DNA from: Blastocystis hominis
Lineage: Eukaryota; Sar; Bigyra; Opalinata; Blastocystidae
Direction: 5' to 3'
Assembly: GCF_000151665.1 (NCBI RefSeq)
Contig: NW_013171849.1
Coordinates: 858,480 to 922,479 of the forward strand
DNA: 64,000 bases
The position numbers and the translations under genes are program-made. Below are positions 13,901 through 23,811 of the stretch, piece by piece. Below the pieces are notes generated by a model that searched no databases, had not been told where the DNA came from, and was given only the letters and a program-made list of their open reading frames with translations. Position 1 is the stretch's first letter. Each line of letters begins with the position of its first letter.

Positions 13901-16082
13901 ACATGGCATCCAGATTCCAATCCTAGTCGAACTCGATCATACACATCCTTCCAGCATTCCTTGTCTAAAGCAGCTTTGCTGAAAGTAATATCCGCTTTGA
14001 ATACTGGATTTGTTTTCAAATCTTCATTATATGCGATTTGTAAAGCTCGATCTAATGCTTTGCTTTCACCGATTTTCTCTTTATCCATCAATTTCTCCTT
14101 CATCCATTTAGTTCGACTACAATCTCGAAGTGTGTAATCCTTCCCTTTATCAATCTCTCTTCCAGACACATTCTTTCGATTATCAGCTCGATCATGAATC
14201 TCACACACTCTTCTTCCAACTTTTGTGTCTCCTCCAAACATCGCCGTTATGATATCCAATCTTTCTTCTTTCTCAATCATCGGGAAGTATTTCTGTTTCG
14301 TTGAATCGTGAGTGACAAAGCGGAAACAATCGCGAATTGCAGAAGACAGATTGCTTCGCTTGTATGAGCTTCCAGCAGGATTTTGAGTGGCAATAATGCG
14401 GAAATCTCGATGCATTACACGTTCTTCACTTCCATCCTTGCCTTCATGGAGAATCTTCTTGCCAAACAAATACGATAACACACTCTGAACCACAGAAGGA
14501 GGAGCCAGAGACATTTCATCCATCAATAGCAGTTTGCCATGAATGAATGCATCCGTGAAAGCTCCGTCCTGGAATTTGATCTTCTCTGTATCATCGTTCG
14601 TAATCACCATATCTCCAAGCAATTCCTCAGTTGTGGACGAAGGACTGAAGTTGTATCTCACAAAGGGAACGAGAGAACGTCGACAGTATTGTTCCACCGT
14701 GAATGTTTTGCCTGACGACGTCACTCCCTCAATCACCACTGGAATGTTGTATTGAATCACATCTTCCACGATTTGATTTCGAATTTTGGTTTGATTGGTT
14801 TCTCTGATAAACGGAGGATCTTCTTTCATTGCTTCCACATATCGATAAGCTTTCGATTCGATATACTCCCAATCCTCACTATCAGAACGTATTGCCTTTA
14901 TCAGTCGAACATATTCCTCTGTGGAATGGAAAATGAGCACATTGGATCTGCAGCGTACAGTGATAACCATATTCTTATCAAGGGGAGACAAAATGCCAAT
15001 CGTAGCATTCTTCACTCCAGAAATGCAGTGGAAATAGATTGTTTCAGGAATTATGTTATGAGTTTGAGCTTCATTATGATTGATAAGTGGAAGAATGAAT
15101 GTTGTTTCATTTTTCTGAAGATGAGGTAGTCCATTGAAACTAATCGTATCTCCCATATGAACATAATCGCATCCATCAGTCAAAGCAGATTGAAGGGAAC
15201 GAAAACCCTCCATAATCTCTTTTTTGATTAGCACCTTCTCGACCTTTTTCCAAAGTGTACCACTAGTTTTTTCTTGCTCTTCAACAATATTCTTTCTGTA
15301 AACCACAGTAATAGAATCAAAACTCTCAGACATCACACTATTGCTATTTGCTTCATACATCAAAATCGATTCATCATTTCCATAACTTCGCTGATTATTC
15401 TCTACCATTTCAAAGTCTTTTTCTTCAAAATCACTCAGCTCTATTCCTTATATAGTATATATTTTATTATACCTATCGAGACTTTAGGTTCTTCTTTTTT
15501 CGGTGTTTGAGGTTTCTCTTCCTCTCTTTCTTCAGACAATATGGAAATATCCTTATCATTCATATATATCACGAATCTTGCATTTCCCCTATTACTCTCT
15601 GCTCGGCAATAATGAGTAATTGTATCAATGTACTTTTGATTTTGAGGTGAATCTATCCATTTACTCGAATGAACAAGCATTACTAAGTACTATTCTGAAT
15701 TCTTTCAGATTCCTGCAAATACCTTTTATAAACATCGCCAACAATTCATTGATTCCATTTGCTAATAGAATATTATCTACAAGTTAATACCATCAATTTG
15801 CCGTTACAAGGAAGACACACTGATGTAAACAACATACTTGATCGATGTCTACCATACTTTATGTCTATTTCCACATTGGGAACTTCATCTATTTGTTATT
15901 TTAGAGATGTACTATAACCTGATATGCTCACTACTTCAACGAAATCACATTTTGGATCAGAAAACACCTCGTTAAGTTGCTGAATATTCCTTGATGTTAA
16001 TTTCCCTATTGTTTATATAATTCTTTTATATGCAACAAGTGCTGTGAAATGAGACTGTGGGAATTGAGTAAGAGGCAAACAT
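1933..16082 (-). CDS. Giant midasin/dynein-type AAA+ protein with three vWA-like domains (about 4,661 aa)
   Basis: Five small 5' exons (16082-16037, 16005-15919, 15888-15808, 15776-15723, 15682-15473) are spliced by introns of 31, 30, 31, 40 and 32 nt to one exon of 13.5 kb (15440-1933); phases agree at every junction. Six AAA modules: AAA1 (Walker A GVTSSGKT near residue 400, Walker B LLLMDEMSLAPP), AAA2 (degenerate, near 670), AAA3 (GPRGSGKS, near 925), AAA4 (degenerate, near 1205), AAA5 (GDPGVGKT near 1520, LLLDEVNLAP), AAA6 (GSSPSGKS near 1820, WIVIEDIHLAN). A long Tyr/Asn-rich linker with a coiled coil near 2640 follows. The C-terminal quarter has vWA-like folds near 3554 (IIIDTNCS ... 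VVIISDGF), 3876 (IVIDCSS ... MMVLTNG) and 4445 (IVMDTTGSMG, a DxTxS MIDAS), with an amidotransferase-like segment near 4204 (FITCSPGDG, RRGGGVFWF). Size, six AAA rings and a terminal MIDAS suggest a midasin-like remodeller, but the extra vWA domains and the DTTGS MIDAS are not canonical midasin. It could be an unrelated paralogue. Function unknown. Confidence 0.88.
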
Positions 16083-16151
16083 TTTTTGTGATAATGGTTG
16101 GTTAGATACAATTGATATTAGCTCAATCCATTTCATTTTTATCACGCTATC

Positions 16152-19100
16152 CTATGAATAATTAAAAGCAATGAAAGCAACAGGAATAATAAACACACAA
16201 GCACTTGAATCCTGCGCTTTTGCCACTTCTAATGGAGTTGTCATTTTTCCATCTGAATTCAGCATTTTCCATTTCTGTTTATCAGTTCTTGGTAAGTCTT
16301 TCTACATATAAAAATACTTAAATACTCTGCTACCTCAACATAGTTTATTATACTCTTTGAATTTTGAGGAACAGTGCCATTTTTAAAACTGTAAGTAAAG
16401 GTGTTCTTACTCGATGCAAAACAATGAATTATCACCAATTTATATTTCTCAGATTTACTAACAGGCTGTGGATTCGCAATAACTGCAGAATCTTCACCTG
16501 GTCGTAACCCTCCATATGTAGTCTCAGGTCGATTTCGCAAAGGTACCTTTGATTCAATCTTTATCTCCGTTTTATCGTTTTTCGTCGGATCTTCTTTGGT
16601 TTGGGAATCGCTCGTATTTCGAATATCAGATGTTGTTTCTGATTGATGATTTATAGATTCTTCTTTGGGTTGGGAATCACTCGTATTTCGAATATCAGAT
16701 ACTGTTTCTGATTGATGATTTATAGATTCATCTTTGGGTTGGAAATCACTCGTATTTCGAATATTAGATGCTGTCTCTGATTGATGATTTATAGATTCTT
16801 CTTTGTCTTGTAGTATGGCACTTGAATTATGTTCGTTGTGAGGACTTGATGATACATTAGGTACAGGATGTGTAGGTGGTGCAGTACCTTTATATTTAAT
16901 TGATGCATTTGTTTCTGCATTCTTTTCCTCGTCAGCATTTTTCATTTTCTGGGTTGAACTGGTATCACCCGCAGATTTTATATAGGGTTTATGTAGAGCT
17001 GAAGGAACAGATGGTGTTGTAGTCATTGGAGGTTTGTAATTTTTCTTCTTCCATACTAATTGTAATTAATCTTTCAGTACTGGCTTACTTTCAAACTTCA
17101 AAGGTTTTGCTGGATCCAAAGATGATGATAAACCATCTGCACTGATTGATTGCATATTTTCTGTATTTACAATAACTAACTGCTTAAGAATGATGTTCTT
17201 TAACTGTCTTTCATGAACATTCTACTCGTAACTGTATGACATTGTTATCCTACTAGCCAATGCTCATCTAGATAATCTTTAAGAGCTTTATTCTCTTCGA
17301 ACTTATATTGTCTTTCCTCGTTTTTAATCTTATCAAAGAGAATAACGACCTTTTCTGAAACAGCAGTAGTCTCAACTAATATAAATATACGATAATAAAT
17401 AGTTACTTGTTAGTTTACTACCTGTTTTCACACCTTGATAATGTAATGATTCTTCGAGTTTGATTGGAGTTCCGTTCTCTAACAAAAGACAGTATTCGTC
17501 GGTTTTGTAGCCTAGTGAAAGCATTATTTCATTTCCTGTTGTATCTTGAAGAAATTCTATATGATATGGAGTTGATAGTGGTTGTTTTGATTTGTCTATA
17601 ATATCTATACTGATTGTCGGATTATCATTGCGAGTATATACTATGATACATAATGAATAACAATTAATATCCTACTAGTAACATCTGTAGATGTTGTAAT
17701 ATCATTGACAAGAACTATCGAGCTTCCTTTTAGAGTTACAAAACAATCATCAGTGACATCGCCACAAATGTCAAAAAGCAATTTAGAAATCGATATTGAT
17801 CCTTCAAACTTGATGTTGTCGGTTTCCTCATTATCGCTATCAAACGCATGGACATAGTTTTCTTCGACCTCAATAGATTCAACCTTAGAGTCAGATAATT
17901 ATAAATCTCTCACAGTTTTCGGTTCGTTTACTTTCCTGACATTATCAATAGTATCAACTAATATAAATATACGATAATAAATAGTTACTTGTTAGTTTAC
18001 TACCTGTTTTCACACCTTGATAATGTAATGATTCTTCGAGTTTGATTGGAGTTCCGTTCTCTAACAAAAGACAGTATTCGTCGGTTTTGTAGCCTAGTGA
18101 AAGCATTATTTCATTTCCTGTTGTATCTTGAAGAAATTCTATATGATATGGAGTTGATAGTGGTTGTTTTGATTTGTCTATAATATCTATACTGATTGTC
18201 GGATTATCATTGCGAGTATATACTATGATACATAATGAATAACAATTAATATCCTACTAGTAACATCTGTAGATGCTGTGATATCATTGACAAGAACTAT
18301 CGAGCTTCCTTTTAGAGTTACAAAACAATCATCAATGACATCGCCACAAATATCAAAAAGCAATTTAGAAATCGATATTGATCCTTCAAACTTGATGTTT
18401 CCGGCTTCCTCATTATTACTATCAAACGCATGGACACAACTTTCTTCTTGTTCAACAAGGTCAATCACACAGTCCGACAATTTCAGATCTCTTACCGTTT
18501 TCTTTTCATCTAATGCCAAACCATTCAAACGAAGGGTATATTTTGATAGCTCATCCTGCGAAGGAACATGGCCAATAAGTTTCTTCACTGTCGATTTTTT
18601 TAGATTCCATAAATAATACTTAGCAGCATTGTTGAAACGAATTTCTTTGTTTTTGTATTTGAATGTAATCATCACTGTTTCTACTGGCAATTCATCTTGT
18701 TCTGTGCTTCGTTGTGATACTACAGATAAATATATTTATATAAACGAAGGTTACCTCCCAAATTCGTTGATGTTGAGTTTAGGGCGCAATTTGACTCTAA
18801 GAATTAATGTTGAATTGTACTATATACGCTGTAATTCAGTGATTTCGATTTCGTCACTTATCCCTTCAAATGGAATCAATTCTTCCAAAGAAAGATTTTG
18901 AGTCTTGGTTTTTAACCTATATTTATTATATTCTGTTGGAGGTATTTTGAACTCTCGATACATAGCATAGGCTAGGTATTCGAGCTTCAAATTTGTGTAA
19001 TAGGTAATGGACCTCCTAGTGGCCTTCCATTGAAACAGATACTTATGCACTTGACATATGGATAATGTATCGCCATTTTGGCACTGATTAGCCAAAGGTT

Positions 19101-19295
19101 GCATCTTATCAACAGGCTTTGTATCTTTGAAAAAATACAGGTAGCCTATATTCACATGCAGCTGGAAGTCCGTCTATATCTCATTTGACACATTACGCAT
19201 ATTACCGAAATGAACGTCCAAAGGTCGAGTAGAGTATGCCTCGGACCAATGTCATATGCCCTTTTTGTTTCACCAATACATAGACTTATCTGCAT
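16152..19295 (-). CDS. Multi-domain ubiquitin-like (beta-grasp) array protein, about 918 aa
   Basis: Eleven solid exons (19295-19206, 19173-18828, 18796-18755, 18719-18258, 18222-18004, 17957-17676, 17640-17422, 17375-17254, 17221-17089, 17055-16334, 16301-16152) give matching phases across introns of 31-46 nt. One extra 30-nt intron inside 17957-17676 (17884-17913) must be removed to avoid an in-frame TAA. Segments that look like ubiquitin folds: residues 1-75 (MQISLCIGETKRAYDI), VMITFKYKNKEIRF... with LRLNGLALDEKKTVRDL, then SIDIIDKSKQPLS... with EYCLLLENGTPIKLEE, which occurs twice because of a 582-bp tandem duplication, and a C-terminal KLVIIHCFASSKNTF... A low-complexity Ser/Asn/Glu stretch carries three near-identical 24-aa repeats. 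No enzyme motif was seen. It ends 69 nt before the start of the giant AAA/vWA gene on the same strand; both are AT-rich. A scaffold or ligand role is inference. Confidence 0.75.
16592..16807 (-). repeat. Three 72-nt repeats coding for a 24-aa unit
   Basis: The unit reads ESINHQSET.SDIRNTSD and is followed by QPKE/QPKD. It lies in the disordered linker before the last ubiquitin-like segment. Confidence 0.85.
17372..18462. repeat. Tandem duplication, period 582 bp, within the ubiquitin-like gene
   Basis: The copy at 17372-17880 and the copy at 17954-18462 are nearly identical over about 510 bp, including a 46-nt and a 35-nt intron; beyond that the sequence diverges. The few differences are scattered substitutions, so the event is recent or the copies are being homogenised. 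Confidence 0.93.
17884..17913 (-). other. Candidate 30-nt intron holding an in-frame stop in the duplicated exon
   Basis: In the downstream copy the codon matching AAA (Lys) of the upstream copy is TAA. The segment starts GTGAGA and ends TCTAAG, is exactly 30 nt and phase 0, so splicing it out keeps the frame open. The matching stretch in the upstream copy has no such AG and reads through as coding sequence. Confidence 0.55.
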
Positions 19296-19709
19296 TGTTT
19301 TTATAAAGAAACACACAAATCCATTCTCAGTTTATTCACTGGTACAGTACACAATAGTTTGATATTACTTTATATATTTTGAATGGGCTTTGGTTATTAT
19401 ATATAGCTATGGCCTCACATCTTCCCTTTTCTATTAATTGCGCAGTTTAGTGAAAAAGCGCTCTTTAGCATCGTTAGCTACACTTATTCCTTCTTCACTT
19501 CTCGTTTTGAGCTAAATTTGGCTTTTACCATCCTGGCTGATTCTGCTGTCTATTTTTCGTGCTCTACTCTGTATTCGTGTATATACTCATTTTTAATATG
19601 TCTATTATGCTCCAATTCAAGTTTGATTATTCTGGTAAGACATTTCTCTATTTTTAGTTTTTTCTGTACTATTTGAACATAATTAAAGCAATTTAATCAC
19701 TTATTTTTG
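19296..19709. other. AT-rich intergenic stretch between the ubiquitin-like gene and the flippase
   Basis: Both neighbours are on the minus strand, so this holds the flippase 3' end and the promoter of the ubiquitin-like gene. On the plus strand a short hydrophobic open frame (about 19430-19675) has no ATG and no clear splice partners, so I do not call it a gene. Confidence 0.5.
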
Positions 19710-22700
19710 TTAACAATTAGAGAATAGTGAAATGGGGACAACAACTCGCTGGGAGTAAAACTCATCATTATCGATGCTCTCTAGCTGCTGTAGAATGAGA
19801 TCTTCTTGTTTCAAAACAGATTGGACAGAGAGGTTGACTTTTTTGGCTGCTACCTTGGCAGTAGGATGTGCCATGAATCCCACGGTTCTAGTCTCTGTGA
19901 TAGTCCGATATTCGGTCGAGAATAGTTCCTGAACGTTACTATCGATTTCCCAGAGCTACATTCACAATATTACTAGGTGATGGAGACCACACTTTCTGAA
20001 GCGCGATCTTCATGCAACGGACGATCGAAAAGAGTGATATGATAAACAGAATGATCAACAACGATAACTAGCCATCATTTCGCATATGCAAAACAACAGG
20101 ATTTGAAATCAAACCTAGAAAAGATCCGTAAAGATCTTCACTCTCCGCTGGGAAGAAAGCGATTCCTGAGGTAACTGCCAGGGTAAGGAACCACAGCAAG
20201 ACGCTGACAACATCAAAGATGATCAGCAATATAGAGTAAGCCGAAGAAATGAAGAAGATCTCAATGTTTGTCACGAGAACGAGAATCGTAAACGCTAATA
20301 CACCCAAGTATGAAGAGCTGATACTCTACACCACAAAAACACTTCTCTTCTACCATATTTTTACTCACATCGCCCATTCCGTTAAGACCCGAAAACAACA
20401 AGAGGAATCCAATAATCACGAATCCTTCCCCTATGGAAACAATAATGTTGATAATGAAATTCTTTGTGTTGAGGGGTGGTTCAAACCATGATGGCTGGTA
20501 AAGCTGAGGGATTCGTGCCAGTAATTCCTTGTCCGAAAAAAAATCAATCGCTGCGATCGTTAGGATCGGTACAGATGTAAAACTACCGGTTATTCGAAAT
20601 CTCAAATCGCACTATGTGTTGAAGAAATCGACGCCCCAAGATGGCATTAGCTTGATTCCAGAGAACATTGATAGATACGACAAAATTAGCGTTAAAATAG
20701 AAAGTAGCGTGTTTTTGTATAGAAAGTATAACACCAGTACTTGAAGTCGGTTTTCGTTTGATTTCCCATGAACAAACAAGAGTTTCGTCATAGCTTGAAA
20801 GGATGGAATGCTCACATCTGCATTGTTAAAGGCTTGAAGACCTTCCTTTCCCTTTATTCCAACGCCTACGTCGCTCTCTCGAATCATTCCCATGTCATTC
20901 GCACCATCTCCAACACACAAAACGTGCACAATTTGCTTGCCTTTCTTTCTACCATATTCTTTCAGAGACTGCGAAATCAGCTGCTTCTGGTCTTTCCGCA
21001 TTCGAGCAATGATCACGGAAGGAGCGTCGCAAAGACACTTCAAAAACAAGGAAGTGATCGATTCGTTGTCTTGCTGAAACACTTCATCAATGAGATTTCC
21101 ATCTATTAAAAGTGAGGGACTTTCAGAACGAGATTGAAGCTCTTCGAGTTTTGGAACAATTCGCTCTTGAAAAGGCAGCTCATTTCTAGTATCGATGCTT
21201 AAGTGTACCAACTCTTTGTTTATGTCGATCACTCCTGCAGAAACCTAAAGTCAATGATCGCTCCGTATTTTACAGCAATCGACTCAGCAGTGCTCGCTTT
21301 GTCTCCTGTCAAAATCCAAAATCGGATTCCAGCTGCTTGAAGACGTCGAATTGACAGATAAACATTAGGAACGAGATTATCACGAATGGCCAAAGCTCCC
21401 TGGATCTGCAGAGGTTTCTCCAACGCTTCTTGGATTTCAATAGGCGGTGAGGAAGAATTGGCCGAAGAGTGACTCATTGCCTTTGGAGTGTGAGAGAAAA
21501 AATGAATGGAAATACCTTCCAAGTCTTATAGTCTTCCTCTGTAATTTCCTTCTCAGCAAACATGAGACTTAGAATGTGAAAATAGCATGTAAGGCTTACG
21601 TACGCAATCCTCGCTTACTACAATCCTCTAGAAACTGGTTGATTAGCGATAGTGCTGGGTCGTGACTCGCAATCAGCGGAAGTAATGCAGAATCTGCTCC
21701 CTATGCTCAAGAAAGAGAACCAAAAAATACCTTGCATAGCAAGATGATTCTTTTATTTGCACGAACAACGATAGTAGTCCGCTTCTTTTCTGTTGTGAAT
21801 GGAAACCACTCCAAGATCTCATATGATTGCAGCACTCCATCAGCTTCAATATTTATTGTATGTGCAGAGCGAGAGGAGAAATGATAGCCGAATCGAGCCG
21901 CTGCGTCCAGTATTGCCTAGCAAGTAATCCGTCTCATGCAATCGAAACTCGTTCATCCTGAGAGGAACAGAACACTTGAGTATTTGAATCACAGCTCTTC
22001 GATGGAAGTAATGACATTTCTTGCATTCTCAGCTCTTCATCAAATGAGCAGATTCGTATTTCTGAGAAAGACTTTGAAAATGAAGGTTCGATTTTCAAAA
22101 TGGATGACTCACACTTCGAAAAAGATCGGCTTTGTCCCACCGAAAGACAGTCCAAAAATGCATTGGAGTCATGAACGGAGGGATTGGTAATGGAAAGTGC
22201 AGAATGATTCAAAATCATGTTGAGGAGTAATGGTTTGACGGAAGGGAGCGATGAACTCACTGAAGAATCCATTCCGTAAGAGGTTTCTCGGGTGCAAAAC
22301 TCAACAACACACAGATTGTTCTCTGTGATGGTTCCAGTTTTGTCGGAAAGAATATGTCTAACTCGCAATCAGTAAAGAAAGCAACGTAATATGGCCGAGC
22401 TCATCCAGTACTCCTGCGTTCCGAACGTGAATGTGCTCGGATTGTTCGTCAAAACACTCAAGATCATTCTCAATGAAAAAGGATTGAAGAAGAAACCTGA
22501 ATGATAAGCAACCACCGATCAATACGCAATTTCAACGCAAACATAGAGAGAGGCTGGCACAATCTGATAGCACAGCTGAAAATAGACGAAAAATGTTTGA
22601 ATGAAATGCAATATAAGATTGTCATGACTGACATCGATATTACCGTGTGGCTTTTGATCCCACAGAGTCGACATGACCGAACTAACCTGCAATTCACAAC

Positions 22701-23710
22701 CAAATAGACAGATGGACGGTGCAAATAAAGAGCAGCAAAGCAATGAGATAGATGTTGCACTGATTTAGAAGCTGTAGTGTTTGTGATTCCTTCTTGACTG
22801 GCCGATTCCGGGTCGAGAACTCGATTTTTGTGTTACTACCTACAGCAATGGCACAACCAATCACCCAATCTAATGATAAATTAATTCGTGAGCTTACTCG
22901 TGAAGACCACGCGGCATCCGCGAAGTATCACAGATCCGATCCCTATGTGCTCCGAAGCTCCGCTGCTCAAACGAATGATTCCATCGAATGATGAAGTGTT
23001 GGCGTTTTCGTTCTCGCAGAAGATAAGAGGTGACTCGTTGAGGAATTCTGGGATCGATAGACTGGCAGATACTTGAAGTGGTAAGCGATTCTTAATGTCC
23101 GTTTCTCCGTCAATGTTTGTGGTTGTGATAAAGCAGGGATCAGAACTATTACAGGTATTTGTTGATAGGATCACAAGGTCGCAAGGAACGTCTTCGTTTT
23201 TAAATACTTTGATGATGTCTCCTGCCTACATTACAGAATGCGAATTAAACTACAAGCACATCTTTCCACTGTCTTTCTTCCCATTTGCTATTCTCTCTGC
23301 TCCACACCATCACTGGGCGACTGTTACACTCCCTGTCACTTTTTCTGCGCTTTGCCTCCACAATCCCCATGTGGACGGCCTCTGCGCCGATAATTGTTAG
23401 CAGAGACGGAAGACTGCTCGGTAATCCATTTGTCAGCGAAATCGAAGGAATACATTGCAAGATGGACACGATCAAGAAGAAAACATTTGCTAATTTGTGC
23501 TTTGGGTTGAATACATCCCATAAATAGAGAGGAACCACGTTCAACCAGTTATACCTTGTAGTTGTGACTTCATTGGTTCCATATTGCAAATTCTCCAGAG
23601 TCTTTCCGCAATACACCTACTATCTAAGCCAGAATGGGGGAAATTACCTTCTTCGGGTAATTATAGGGTGTTGTAGTTTCTTGAGTTACAGATCTATCTT
23701 GTTGTAACAT
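19710..23710 (-). CDS. P4-type ATPase (aminophospholipid flippase)
   Basis: Many exons split by introns of about 27-37 nt. In order: N-terminal YGTNEVTTTRYNWLN (P4 entry motif), actuator loop TTTNIDGETDIKNR (DGET dephosphorylation motif), TM region with IVPASLYVCVEI, phosphorylation site HILSDKTGTITEN (Asp of DKTGT), nucleotide-binding KRTTIVVRANKR, FWILTGDKASTAESI, hinge VGDGANDMGMI, and the C-terminal TM bundle. P4 ATPases move phosphatidylserine or phosphatidylethanolamine from the outer to the cytosolic leaflet of plasma membrane or Golgi, usually with a CDC50 partner, which is not in this window. The 3' end was traced through a 30-nt intron (20068-20097) and a 37-nt intron to a hydrophilic tail ending at TAA 19712-19710. 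The start is the first ATG in frame upstream of the 31-nt first intron. Exon borders in the middle domain were only partly traced. Confidence 0.9.
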
Positions 23711-23811
23711 GCCAAGTATAGGTCGATAGAAAAAGCAGTAGGGGATCCATTCGAGCGAAGAAATATCCTTTATTTCTCGTTGACTGGGATTCACCCATCG
23801 ATTGTGCGTGT

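Noticed and set aside
1933-16082. Calling the giant gene MDN1 (midasin) outright
   Set aside because: Six AAA modules fit, but the three vWA-like domains, the DTTGS MIDAS and the absence of a clear D/E-rich region differ; left as midasin-like.
19409-19680. Small hydrophobic plus-strand gene upstream of the flippase 3' end
   Set aside because: No ATG in frame and no convincing splice junctions; AT-rich chance frame is as likely.
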